Assembly: GCA_910579655.1 (NCBI GenBank)
Contig: CAJTVE010000047.1
Location: 1-26,628, forward strand
Direction of reading: 5' to 3'
DNA from: an uncultured Allobaculum sp.
GTDB lineage: Bacteria; Bacillota_I; Bacilli_A; Erysipelotrichales; Erysipelotrichaceae
DNA length: 26,628 bases
Positions 8,327 to 15,887 of this stretch are shown piece after piece. Position 1 is the first letter of the stretch. Every line of letters begins with the position of its first letter. Below the pieces are notes generated by a model, which searched no databases, had not been told where the DNA came from, and saw only the letters and a list, made by a program, of their open reading frames with translations. The position numbers and the translations under genes were made by a program.

Positions 8327-8370
8327 CAAAAAAGGTCCCGATCATCAGAATGCTCTGACAACCAGGACCT
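8327..8370 (-). terminator. Terminator of the argS-rpoE unit
   Basis: On the minus strand AGGTCC pairs with GGACCT (8365-8370 with 8333-8338) and TCAGA pairs with TCTGA around a GCAT loop. The bases between pair through G-U wobbles, giving a continuous stem of about 17 bp. A run of six T (8333-8328) follows. The plus-strand version would have mismatches, so it is directional. It lies 72 nt after the rpoE stop. Confidence 0.88.
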
Positions 8371-8441
8371 GCCTGACGTGATTCAGTTTTTGTTTTATGT
8401 GCGATTGATCGTATTTTGGACGGATTGATCAGAAGAGCGGA

Positions 8442-8804
8442 CTATTCGTCTTCGTCCTCATCGAGATCTCTGTCATCGTCTTCATCGTCTTCGATGGGGA
8501 CTTCTTCGGAATCGTCCCCCTCATAGCGAGCGTTTTCGCTTTCATCTTCAACACTGATGGAATCAGTATCAACGATGGTATGAGCGGAAGACTGACGTTT
8601 GCGCAGATCCCAGGTGTTTCCTGGTAAAGAGGCGAAGCGGCCATCAATGGACAGGTCGCTGTAGAACTGAGCAATGTTGTCATCGGACTGAGAAGGAGTG
8701 AATCCCATCTCTTTGGAGACGATTGTCCAGAGGTCCAAGAATTTCATGGCTTTCTTTTCTTTGGTCAGAATATCAAAAGCCAGTTCAATCATTGATTTTT
8801 TCAT
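8442..8804 (-). CDS. rpoE: DNA-directed RNA polymerase delta subunit
   Basis: Delta is the Bacillota-specific RNA polymerase subunit that promotes enzyme recycling and makes transcription sensitive to the initiating nucleotide level. The 120-residue product has the HARE-HTH domain at about residues 5-70 (MIELAFDILTKEKKAM, later FYSDLSIDGRFASL and WDLR). An unstructured tail follows, almost wholly Asp and Glu over the last 30 residues, which mimics nucleic acid. It is shorter than the Bacillus protein (about 170) because the acidic tail is shorter. GAGGAG lies 11 nt before the ATG. It follows argS by 37 nt in the same orientation, as in Bacillus where rpoE, argS and ywiB are neighbours, and it is followed by a strong terminator. 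Confidence 0.93.
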   Translation of the reverse strand: MKKSMIELAFDILTKEKKAMKFLDLWTIVSKEMGFTPSQSDDNIAQFYSDLSIDGRFASLPGNTWDLRKRQSSAHTIVDTDSISVEDESENARYEGDDSEEVPIEDDEDDDRDLDEDEDE

Positions 8805-8841
8805 AATTGCTAATTCTCCTCATTTATCCAAATAGATCCAG

Positions 8842-10473
8842 TTACATAGATTCTGGCGCGCTGACCCCAATCAGGCTCAACGCATCCGCCAGAACGATCC
8901 GCACTGCTTTAAGCAGGCCGATTCGTTTGGCACTAAGTTCTGGATTGGCAGGGTCATTGACCTTGCAGGCCGAATAGAAGCTGTGGAACTTCGAGGCCAG
9001 ATTCTGAATGTAGTGAGAAATCTTGTGCACCTGACGGGTTTTGGCGGTCTGAGCGATAACCGATGGGTATTCGGCAAGCGTCTTGAGCAGGTCGATTTCT
9101 TTTTCATGGACCAGACCTTCATAGTTTTCAGGTTCTGGATAGTCTGCATTTTTGAGAATCGAGCAGATTCGGGCATGAGCATATTGAGCGTAGTAAACCG
9201 GGTTTTCATTGGTCTGGGCTACGGCTAAAGCCAGATCGAAATCCAGGTGGGTATCCAGCGCCCGGGCACTGAAGAAGTAACGGGCGGCATCGACACCAAC
9301 CAGATCGATCAGGTCATTGATGGTTGTGGCATTGCCAAGACGTTTGGACATTTTGACTTCTTCGCCATTGGAAACCAGACGGACCATCTGAATGATATCG
9401 ACACTCAGTTTATCCGGATCGTTGCCAAGAGCGGCCATAGATGCTTTTAAACGTGGGATGTAACCATGATGGTCAGCGCCGAAGAAATCGACGAGCATGT
9501 CAAATCCGCGCTGGTATTTATCGTTATGGTAGGCGATGTCAGGAACCAGGTAAGTTAAAGAACCATCCTGTTTGCGCAATACCCTATCTTTATCATCTTT
9601 AAAGTCAGTGGTTCTAAACCACAACGCCCCATCCTGCTGATAGGTGTAGCCGTTACGGTCCAGAATCGCTAAGGCTTCTTCCACACGCCCGCTGTCACGC
9701 AGGGCCTGTTCGGAAGACCAGACATCAAAATGAACCCGGAAGCGGTCAAGGTCTTCCTTGATCTTGTCCAGTTCAAAGGCAATTCCTTCCTTGCGGAAGA
9801 AGTTGAGGGTTTCATCCGTTGGTTCCAGATAGAGGTTCGGGAAGTCTTTGGCTAACTGTTCTGCTTTTTCTTTGACGTCAGCACCCAGATAGCCGTCCTG
9901 ACCGATTTCAGCTTCCATGCCGTGTGCCTGGACATAACGGGCCCATAAGGATTTGGCCAGATTGGTGATCTGGTTGCCGGCATCGTTGACATAGTATTCA
10001 CGAGTGACATCATAGCCGCCTTTTTTCATAATGCGGGAAATGCTGTCACCCCAGGCTGCGCCGCGCGCATGGCCGAGATGCAGACTTCCAGTCGGGTTGG
10101 CCGATACGTATTCGAGATCCACTTTGATGCCATTGGCTGGATGTGTGCCGTAGTTTTCTTTTTCTTCCAGGATCTTCGAGATGATTTTTGAATACTGGTC
10201 TTTCTTCATGACGAAGTTGATGAAACCAGGACCGGCAATCTGTGCGCTCTCGATTTCATCTCCGGATAGATTTTCAACCAGGCCTTCGGCAATCAGCGCT
10301 GGTTTTTGGTGCAGGGTTCTGGCGAGTTTCATGGCCAGGTTGGTGGAGTAGTCTCCCTGCTCTTTGCGTTTGGGGATTTCAATGATGATCTCACTTGGTT
10401 CCAAGTCAAGATCAAAGGCTTTTTTTGCTGCAGCCTGTAAAGACTGGCGTAAAGCGTCATCCATCGCTCCCAT
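8842..10473 (-). CDS. argS: Arginine--tRNA ligase
   Basis: ArgS charges tRNA-Arg with arginine in the cytoplasm. The 543-residue class Ia synthetase begins with the Arg-tRNA synthetase additional domain (residues 1-85), which contacts the D-loop. It then has ANPTGSLHLGHARG with the HIGH-type HLGH near 130, the YYVNDAGNQI motif near 160, and VKMSKRLGN (KMSKS-type loop) near 375. The C-terminal DALR anticodon-binding domain ends in the typical LSLIGVSAPESM. Candidate starts are GTG at 10482 and ATGs at 10473 and 10464. I chose 10473 because GAAAGGG lies about nine bases upstream, whereas the GTG overlaps that site. It lies between the DUF1934 gene (262 nt upstream) and rpoE (37 nt downstream). 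No T-box precedes it. Confidence 0.95.
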   Translation of the reverse strand: MGAMDDALRQSLQAAAKKAFDLDLEPSEIIIEIPKRKEQGDYSTNLAMKLARTLHQKPALIAEGLVENLSGDEIESAQIAGPGFINFVMKKDQYSKIISKILEEKENYGTHPANGIKVDLEYVSANPTGSLHLGHARGAAWGDSISRIMKKGGYDVTREYYVNDAGNQITNLAKSLWARYVQAHGMEAEIGQDGYLGADVKEKAEQLAKDFPNLYLEPTDETLNFFRKEGIAFELDKIKEDLDRFRVHFDVWSSEQALRDSGRVEEALAILDRNGYTYQQDGALWFRTTDFKDDKDRVLRKQDGSLTYLVPDIAYHNDKYQRGFDMLVDFFGADHHGYIPRLKASMAALGNDPDKLSVDIIQMVRLVSNGEEVKMSKRLGNATTINDLIDLVGVDAARYFFSARALDTHLDFDLALAVAQTNENPVYYAQYAHARICSILKNADYPEPENYEGLVHEKEIDLLKTLAEYPSVIAQTAKTRQVHKISHYIQNLASKFHSFYSACKVNDPANPELSAKRIGLLKAVRIVLADALSLIGVSAPESM

Positions 10474-10735
10474 TCCATTCACCCTTTCTTTTTTTATCTG
10501 TTTTTTGATTTCTCTTTTACAGTTTGGAGGGATTTTATCAAATTTCCGGCCGTTTTTTCTGTTTTCTGAAAATTCAACTTTAAATTCTGAAATTCCTGTG
10601 CATCTGTTGTTAATTTTCTAACTAAATGGCCGGATTTTTACAAATCTGGTCACGCAATCGATCGATTTTCAGTACAGATTCTTCAAAAAAACAGGGATTT
10701 GGGCTGGTGATTCTGATTCATTCAAACAGAGAAAG

Positions 10736-11092
10736 TCACTCTTTTTCCATTAACAGAAACTCAAAAAACTGATCTCCGTTCAGTTTGTAGGAGACTTTTG
10801 TACTTTGGGCGTTGCGTTCGATCTCGACATCTGTGATCGGTAATTTCAGCTCTCCGTAGGGGGTGAGAATGCGGGCGGTTCCAGTGCCTTTATCCTGTAA
10901 AGTGATCAAGCTTTGAAAGTCGCCGTTATTTTCGATCATGACGCCGCGCATCAGGATCTTCCAGACCATATGGGTATTCTCATTTTTGAGAGTGATGATC
11001 TTCGATCCTTCTTTCAGTTCTTTCATTTCGGCGGGGCCGTCAAACATGACTTCGTGATTGACAGTATCCTCTAAATAAACAGTATTTAACAT
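10736..11092 (-). CDS. DUF1934 family protein (YwiB-like, lipocalin-type barrel)
   Basis: The 118-residue protein matches the DUF1934 family, small beta-barrel proteins of unknown function. The clearest part is the C-terminal half, where RILTPYGELKLPI is followed by alternating strands and KVSYKLNGDQ. Its position immediately upstream of argS mirrors ywiB-argS in Bacillus, which strengthens the call. An upstream GTG at 11140 would add 16 residues (MLNCGIKKSLCYTFFA) that do not look like the family. The ATG at 11092 gives a sensible N-terminus. No Shine-Dalgarno precedes this ATG, but an extended -10-like element ends nine bases before it. The gene may share a transcript with argS and rpoE. 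Confidence 0.75.
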   Translation of the reverse strand: MLNTVYLEDTVNHEVMFDGPAEMKELKEGSKIITLKNENTHMVWKILMRGVMIENNGDFQSLITLQDKGTGTARILTPYGELKLPITDVEIERNAQSTKVSYKLNGDQFFEFLLMEKE

Positions 11093-11101
11093 AGCGAAGA
11101 A

Positions 11102-11132
11102 AGTGTAGCATAAACTTTTTTTGATTCCACAA
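11102..11132 (-). promoter_or_regulatory. Promoter candidate for the DUF1934 gene
   Basis: On the minus strand TGCTACACT forms an extended -10 (hexamer at 11107-11102), with a weak -35 TTGTGG (11132-11127) at a long 19-nt spacing. The ATG is nine bases downstream of the hexamer, so the leader would be about three bases. Confidence 0.4.
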
Positions 11133-11614
11133 TTCAGCACTTGACAAATTGGAAGATTCGACTTTCCTGCGGGAGTCTGGTTTCTTTCTGTACCTATATT
11201 CTTTTCATATTCAATCTTTTATAGATACTTTACCTTCAGACTTCCACAGATCCATTCAATCGACCATCAAATCTGTTGCGTCCTTTGTTTCCTTCAAAAT
11301 CTGCCGGGATCTTGGTGCTTTTCTTTTTGCCCTGCCCGAATAATTTTTCCTGTTCTCCTTTTTCATTACGATCTGGACTGAATTTTTCTTGCGGTTTGTT
11401 TCGGCTTCTTTCTGGCCGATCATGAACTGCTTTTTCTCGGATTTCTTAGCTGTCTGGGTTTGCGTCCTGACCGATTCCCCTTCGGGCGGCCCATTTTCTT
11501 CTCTTTTCACTTTTTCCGACATGTTTTTCAACATTTTTCAGAAAATTTTCTGAAATTCTGCTACTTGCAGTTGAAAGATTTCTTTTCATTGTTTAGCCTT
11601 AAGCCCATAGACAA
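11133..11614. other. Intergenic region upstream of the trp T-box
   Basis: About 480 bases with no supported gene. A 92-codon minus-strand frame (11256-11534) is Lys/Glu/Arg-rich low complexity without family features or a clear ribosome site. The notable element is the 20-bp palindrome at 11536-11555. A weak promoter candidate for the T-box transcript is TTGAAA (11571-11576) with TAGCCT 17 nt later (11594-11599). Confidence 0.4.
11536..11555. repeat. 20-bp perfect palindrome upstream of the trp T-box
   Basis: TTTCAGAAAA is followed directly by its reverse complement TTTTCTGAAA. It lies about 15 nt before the possible -35 of the trpB transcript. This is a typical place and size for a dimeric repressor or activator operator, but no regulator can be named. 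Confidence 0.5.
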
Positions 11615-11887
11615 AACCAATGCGGCAGAAAAGTAGCCTGTTTAAAAGTCTGCAAGCGAGTTCTGGAAGGTGGAAGCAGAACGAGATGGGAATGGGTGAA
11701 TGGCCTGCCAAGGGCGACCTGAACAAAGCAATCAGTAGGGAAGACGTGTGGTCTGCGTTAGAGGACCGGCCATGTGATGGCATGGTAAAGTGGGCAGAAT
11801 TTCTGTCAAATTGGGTGGTACCGCAGGAGCATATCGACGCTTTTGTCCCAGTAAGAGCGATCTTCAGGGCAAAAGCTTTTTTCTTTC
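11615..11887 (+). promoter_or_regulatory. Tryptophan-specific T-box riboswitch leader
   Basis: A T-box leader binds uncharged tRNA and then allows read-through of a terminator. Stem I is closed by GGCAG (11624-11628) with CTGCC (11705-11709). The loop-E motif pairs AGTA (11632-11635) with GAA (11698-11700). The specifier immediately after is TGG (11701-11703), a tryptophan codon. The distal AG bulge is AGCGAG (11655-11660) and the apical hairpin TTCTG/CAGAA encloses GGTGGAA (11669-11675). Stem III is CCATG/CATGG (11770-11785). The T-box sequence is TTGGGTGGTACCGCAGG (11811-11827), with TGGT at 11816-11819 to pair with the tRNA acceptor end. CCCA (11847-11850) can pair with TGGG (antiterminator). 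Alternatively, GCTTTTGTCCC (11839-11849) pairs with GGGCAAAAGC (11867-11876), followed by TTTTTT, as the terminator. It controls trpB2. Confidence 0.93.
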
Positions 11888-11946
11888 CTGAAGATGGCAA
11901 ATCCATCAATCCAACATCAACGCAAAAGGAAAGGACACTAAATCTT

Positions 11947-13326
11947 ATGAACGAACAGACAATCCCTTACAAGATTTATCTCGAAGAAGACGAGATGCCC
12001 AAGTACTGGTATAACCTGCGGGCCGATATGAAAAACAAGCCTGCTCCCCTGTTAAATCCGGCTACTCTCAAGCCCATGGCCTTTGAAGACCTTCAGCCGG
12101 TCTTCTGCGGCGAACTCATTGAGCAGGAACTGGATGATACAACGCCTTATATTGAAATTCCAAAAGAAATCCGTGATTTCTATAAAATGTACCGGCCTGC
12201 CCCACTTGTGCGGGCCTATAACTTAGAGCGCAAGCTGGGCACTCCAGCCAAAATCTACTACAAGTTTGAAGGCAACAATACTTCCGGCAGCCATAAGCTA
12301 AACTCCGCGGTTGCACAGGCTTACTACGCCAAAAAGCAAGGCCTGAAAGGCGTAACTACTGAAACCGGTGCCGGCCAGTGGGGAACTGCGTTATCGATGG
12401 CCTGTGCCTATCTTGGACTCGATTGCCAGGTGTATATGGTCAAAGTCTCCTACGAACAGAAACCCTTCCGAAGAGAAGTCATGAGAACGTATGGGGCCAA
12501 TGTGACACCAAGTCCATCCATGACAACCGAAATCGGCAAAGAAATCCTGCGCAAACATCCAGGAACGACTGGTTCGCTTGGCTGTGCCATTTCTGAAGCC
12601 GTTGAAGCAGCTACAAAACAAGAAGGCTATCGCTATGTTCTGGGCAGTGTGCTCAACCAGGTTTTGCTTCATCAGAGTGTCATTGGTTTAGAGACCAAAA
12701 CAGCGCTGGATAAATATGGAATCGAACCCGATATCATCATCGGCTGTGCCGGAGGCGGATCGAATCTTGGCGGCTTGATTGCTCCCTTCATGAGAGAAAA
12801 ACTACGTGGAAAGAAAGACTATCGAATTATCGCGGTTGAACCCGCCAGCTGTCCTTCGTTTACCCGCGGCAAATATGCTTATGACTTTTGCGATACAGGC
12901 ATGGTTACGCCTTTACAGAAGATGTATACCCTTGGAAGCAACTTCATTCCTTCCGCCAACCACGCCGGCGGCCTGCGCTACCATGGCATGAGTTCTACGC
13001 TTTCCCAGCTTTACCATGATGGATATCTGGAAGCTGTTTCTGTTGAACAGACCAGCGTCTTTGAAGCGGCCAAATTCTTTGCGCAGGTTGAAGGAACACT
13101 CCCTGCTCCCGAAAGCAGCCATGCGATCCGCGTGGCGATCGATGAAGCACTCAAATGTAAAGAAACCGGTGAAGAAAAAACGATCGTCTTTGGTCTGACC
13201 GGTACCGGCTACTTTGACATGGTGGCTTATGAAAAGTTCAACCACGGTGAAATGTCGGACTACATTCCAACTGACGAAGAACTCGAAGCCAGCTTTGCCC
13301 AGTTGCCAGTTGTGCCAGAAGCCTAA
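11947..13326 (+). CDS. trpB: Tryptophan synthase beta-like protein, TrpB2 type
   Basis: TrpB is a PLP enzyme that joins indole and L-serine to give tryptophan. This 459-residue form is the longer TrpB2 type, with an N-terminal extension (LNPATLKPM, residues 36-44) absent from classical TrpB1. The PLP lysine is Lys117 in EGNNTSGSHKLNSA. The catalytic glutamate is likely Glu139 in ETGAGQWG. The phosphate-binding loop GGGSN is at 269-273. The frame is open through the leader, but the ATG at 11947 gives the family N-terminus and follows AAGGAAAGG by about 11 nt. It is under a Trp T-box, so it should be made when tryptophan is scarce. No trpA or other trp gene is in the window, which suggests it salvages indole. 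A terminator-like hairpin follows at 13372. Confidence 0.93.
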   Translation: MNEQTIPYKIYLEEDEMPKYWYNLRADMKNKPAPLLNPATLKPMAFEDLQPVFCGELIEQELDDTTPYIEIPKEIRDFYKMYRPAPLVRAYNLERKLGTPAKIYYKFEGNNTSGSHKLNSAVAQAYYAKKQGLKGVTTETGAGQWGTALSMACAYLGLDCQVYMVKVSYEQKPFRREVMRTYGANVTPSPSMTTEIGKEILRKHPGTTGSLGCAISEAVEAATKQEGYRYVLGSVLNQVLLHQSVIGLETKTALDKYGIEPDIIIGCAGGGSNLGGLIAPFMREKLRGKKDYRIIAVEPASCPSFTRGKYAYDFCDTGMVTPLQKMYTLGSNFIPSANHAGGLRYHGMSSTLSQLYHDGYLEAVSVEQTSVFEAAKFFAQVEGTLPAPESSHAIRVAIDEALKCKETGEEKTIVFGLTGTGYFDMVAYEKFNHGEMSDYIPTDEELEASFAQLPVVPEA

Positions 13327-13371
13327 GACTTTGAATCCATTCTGATTTCTGATTTTGAATCGATGTCGTAC

Positions 13372-13418
13372 AACCAGAATCCCGGTTTTTCATCTCCTTT
13401 TCAGGATTCTGGTTTTCC
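13372..13418 (+). terminator. Terminator-like hairpin after trpB2
   Basis: A perfect 11-bp stem pairs AACCAGAATCC (13372-13382) with GGATTCTGGTT (13404-13414) across a pyrimidine-rich 21-nt loop. Only four T residues follow, so termination may be partial. Confidence 0.65.
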
Positions 13419-13568
13419 ATAGGTAAAACAGAACGTTCTGTTCAACTTTCAGGCTCAGTTGGACAGAGGTGCACTCTGTTTGCGGGATGCAAGGCTCTCC
13501 TTCCCGAAATTCGTCTTACTGGACGTTTCTTGATCTGTTTGTTTATTCTCTTTACCCTTGCATCCTTC

Positions 13569-13599
13569 GGCCCTTCCTGTGTGTGGACGGGCCTTTTTT
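13569..13599 (+). terminator. Second plus-strand terminator after trpB2
   Basis: GGCCC (13569-13573) pairs with GGGCC (13589-13593), extended by TCC/GGA after one mismatch, followed by six T. It would catch read-through from trpB2, 240 nt upstream. No gene is supported between 13327 and 13694; an open frame at 13469-13720 lacks family features. Confidence 0.65.
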
Positions 13600-13604
13600 G
13601 CGTC

Positions 13605-13635
13605 AAAAAAGAGCTCTGTCCAAAGACAAAGCCCT
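13605..13635 (-). terminator. Terminator of the rhomboid gene
   Basis: On the minus strand AGGGCTTTGTC (13635-13625) pairs with GACAGAGCTCT (13620-13610) around a TTTG loop, an 11-bp stem with two G-U pairs, followed by six T. It is 60 nt after the rhomboid stop and back-to-back with the plus-strand terminator. Confidence 0.85.
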
Positions 13636-13694
13636 CAAATCTGGAATTCTGCTTGTCTGTTTTTTTAGACCCCTTCTGGTCGAATCCGGATGTC

Positions 13695-14255
13695 TTAACG
13701 CTTGCGATAAGCCAGGATAAAGCCAAATGAAGCCCCGGCAATGCCGCCGATGACATGGGCCATCTGCGAGATGTTATCCGTGCTGATGACCCCCGCAATG
13801 ATCTCCTGACCAAGATAGAGGATCACAACCAGAATCATCGTGACTGGAATCTCGCCGTGGCGAAAAGACGTCATGCTGCAAAGAATAATGAATGCAAAGA
13901 CAACACCACTGCAGCCAATCAGACCATTGGTCGTGACAGCCATATTGGCGATTGCGGTCAGAATCGCGGTAAACAGGATAATGATCAGGGTATTTTTCGA
14001 GCCATAGCGCTCCTCCACAACGGGTCCCGTCAGCAATAAAAGCATCATGTTGCTCATAAAGTGATTGACAGAGGCATGGCCAAGGATATAGGTCACCATC
14101 GTCACATAAGTCTGAATCTGGTTGAGCGGGGCTCTTCTTGTAATCAACCAGTCCATATACCGATAACCAGTCAGTTCCGAAATAATCAAAACCCCAAGAC
14201 AAAGAAGTGCAAAAGTCAGAATGACCGGTGAATTGTATTTCAATCGTAATCGCAT
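13695..14255 (-). CDS. Rhomboid family intramembrane serine protease
   Basis: A 186-residue polytopic membrane protein of the rhomboid family, which cleaves transmembrane substrates inside the bilayer. It has the compact six-helix core. The Ser-His dyad is Ser116 in GLIGCSGVVF (helix 4) and His167 in MAHVIGGIAG (helix 6). The oxyanion/HxxxN region is GHASVNHFMSNM (residues 59-70) in helix 2. The frame is open back to an ATG at 14582, which would add 109 residues starting with a Phe/Leu/Pro-rich hydrophobic stretch. I prefer the ATG at 14255 because AAAGGG lies seven bases upstream and the rhomboid core begins there. The longer form also has an AGG ten bases upstream and cannot be excluded. 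A strong terminator follows. The substrate is unknown. Confidence 0.85.
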   Translation of the reverse strand: MRLRLKYNSPVILTFALLCLGVLIISELTGYRYMDWLITRRAPLNQIQTYVTMVTYILGHASVNHFMSNMMLLLLTGPVVEERYGSKNTLIIILFTAILTAIANMAVTTNGLIGCSGVVFAFIILCSMTSFRHGEIPVTMILVVILYLGQEIIAGVISTDNISQMAHVIGGIAGASFGFILAYRKR

Positions 14256-14707
14256 GTATTTCCCTTTCTGAGCAGAAACCACTGTCCCCAAAAGAGGCAG
14301 GTCTGTTTCTGTTGGCGAATCTAGACTCACAGCCGTATATTCCAAAATTTTAAACCGGATCGGTTCAGAAATTCTTACAGTTTCCTGTTTGTATGGATTT
14401 TGTCCAGGAAAACGGTTTGTCCTGGACGAAAAGCGCGATTCAGCAAGATCAAACGCAGCCGTTATTGTCTTCCAGCCCGAATAAAAGCATGCAAACAGTA
14501 ACAAAGCCAAAAGCAGAACTGAAAGCAGAAACAAAACTAAAATCAAAAACGGAAACAAAAACGGAAACAAAAACGACAGCATTCCCTTTCTGCCTCGTTG
14601 GTTTGAAACGAAAGGGCGTGCTGTCCTTGAAAATATCGATTATGATTTTCCTTTATTTTTTAGAGAAATGTCTGTTTTGGAGAAATCACTGATTATTGAA
14701 TCAGCAA
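14256..14707. other. Region between the ROK and rhomboid genes
   Basis: About 450 bases. It is either non-coding or encodes a 109-residue N-terminal extension of the rhomboid. It holds a 12-nt tandem repeat (14544-14575), an 8-bp inverted repeat pairing GTCCAGGA (14402-14409) with TCCTGGAC (14420-14427), and a small hairpin at 14689-14704 just past the ROK stop. The hairpin has no T tract and is at best a weak terminator. Confidence 0.4.
14544..14575. repeat. 12-nt tandem repeat
   Basis: The unit CAAAAACGGAAA occurs twice in full and once in part. A-rich, degenerate relatives extend leftward to about 14500. Read on the minus strand it gives the Phe/Pro/Leu string at the start of the long rhomboid frame. 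Confidence 0.7.
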
Positions 14708-15625
14708 TTACAGCTGATTGGTCTGTTCAAGATAGTTGTACAGAGCACCAATCAGGTTAGCATCACTGGAGAAGTGGCAGGCTTCAACAGCGGGTTTGCT
14801 TGCCGGAAAATAGACGGGCAGACGATCATACTGGCGACTCATGACTTGATTGAGAGTTTCAATCAGAATGGGCTGGCGCGAAATCCCGCCGCCAATCGCA
14901 ACTTTTTCGACGTCCAGCGCGCACTGCAAACCATAAAGACCAGTGGCCAGGGTTTCGCAGAACCATTCAAGTTCTTCGATGGCCTGAGGGTCGCCATTGT
15001 TTACGGCTTCAAAGAAGGTACGCCCGTTGGCTTTGGCTGGATCCTGACCGGTTGCCAGGGCATGCCGGCGAACCATGGCGCTGGTGCAGTTGATATCCGA
15101 CCAGGCCTGGTGATTGGCCATAGTCCGTCCATTCCAGTTGGTTGGAATCGGGGAGAACTCACCCGCCGCAAAGGTATTGCCTTTCCAGAGCTTGCCATTG
15201 ATGATGACAGCTCCGCCAATGCCCGTCCCGATGGTCAGCACCAGACCGGAGCCAACTCCCTGCATGGCCCCTTTCCAAAGTTCAGCCATGGCGGCGGCTT
15301 TGGCATCATTTTCAACATAGAACGGAATGGGAATCCGATCTTTGAGCAGGCCTTTTAAATCCACGCCGCCGTTGAGATACATCAAGGCGCCGCCCGTGTA
15401 GAAATAGCCATTGACACTGTCAATACGACCCGGCGCGGCCATGACCAGGGCTTCTGGATGTTCATCTTTGTATTGGTCATAAATGCTGGTGATCAGATCC
15501 AGGAATGCGTCCAGCCCTTCTTTTGGGGTTGGGTATTCCCCCTGGTCGAGCAGGGCTGCGGTGTCATCCATCAGGGCATATTTGATGCCAGTGCCGCCGA
15601 CATCAATTGAAATGTACTTACTCAT
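14708..15625 (-). CDS. ROK family sugar kinase-like protein
   Basis: A 305-residue cytoplasmic protein of the ROK family (sugar kinases and related repressors). As it lacks an N-terminal helix-turn-helix, it should be a kinase. The ATP phosphate-1 loop is DVGGTGIKYA (residues 8-17) and the catalytic base is Asp in VENDAKAAA near 105. LTIGTGIGGA near 130 is the phosphate-2 loop and IGGGIS near 245 the adenosine site. The usual ROK zinc motif (C-x-C-G-x2-G-C) after GEF is absent; a polar GRTMANHQAWSDINC segment is there instead, as in beta-glucoside kinase-like members. The ATG at 15625 has GAGGAGAG at good spacing; an extra 26 codons of open frame upstream are disregarded. The substrate is not predictable. 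Confidence 0.87.
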   Translation of the reverse strand: MSKYISIDVGGTGIKYALMDDTAALLDQGEYPTPKEGLDAFLDLITSIYDQYKDEHPEALVMAAPGRIDSVNGYFYTGGALMYLNGGVDLKGLLKDRIPIPFYVENDAKAAAMAELWKGAMQGVGSGLVLTIGTGIGGAVIINGKLWKGNTFAAGEFSPIPTNWNGRTMANHQAWSDINCTSAMVRRHALATGQDPAKANGRTFFEAVNNGDPQAIEELEWFCETLATGLYGLQCALDVEKVAIGGGISRQPILIETLNQVMSRQYDRLPVYFPASKPAVEACHFSSDANLIGALYNYLEQTNQL

Positions 15626-15762
15626 ATCTCTCTCCTCATCTTGAGCATTTTGCTTGTATCTTCGTTGTAGCATAGTTAGCGGCCTGGTGGATAGCGCTTT
15701 CATGAAAAAATGGCGAAAGTGAAAATGCTGGAGCTGTAAATGGGAAATGAGTGGGAAAGATG

Positions 15763-15811
15763 AAAAAACGAACCCCGCTGATCCGGGCTCTTTTCCGATC
15801 AGAGGGGTTCG
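15763..15811 (-). terminator. Terminator of the mfd-rqcP unit
   Basis: On the minus strand CGAACCCC pairs with GGGGTTCG (15811-15804 with 15776-15769), with an inner GATC/GATC pairing, followed by six T. It is 77 nt downstream of rqcP. Confidence 0.88.
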
Positions 15812-15887
15812 CTGTATTCGTTCGTATCTGTATTTGGATTGGTTTCAAAGCGCATGACAAAGGCTTGAATGGGCTCTTGTTTCTCGT

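Noticed and set aside
8822..8832. TTATCCAAA as a DnaA box
   Set aside because: It differs from TTATNCACA at the 3' end, is isolated between argS and rpoE, and no cluster exists.
11256..11534. Minus-strand 92-codon frame, Lys/Glu/Arg-rich
   Set aside because: Low complexity, no ribosome site, no family features.
11620..11946. Coding extension of trpB2 to 11620 (109 extra codons)
   Set aside because: This stretch is the T-box leader and its terminator. The open frame through it is incidental, and the TrpB2 N-terminus begins at 11947.
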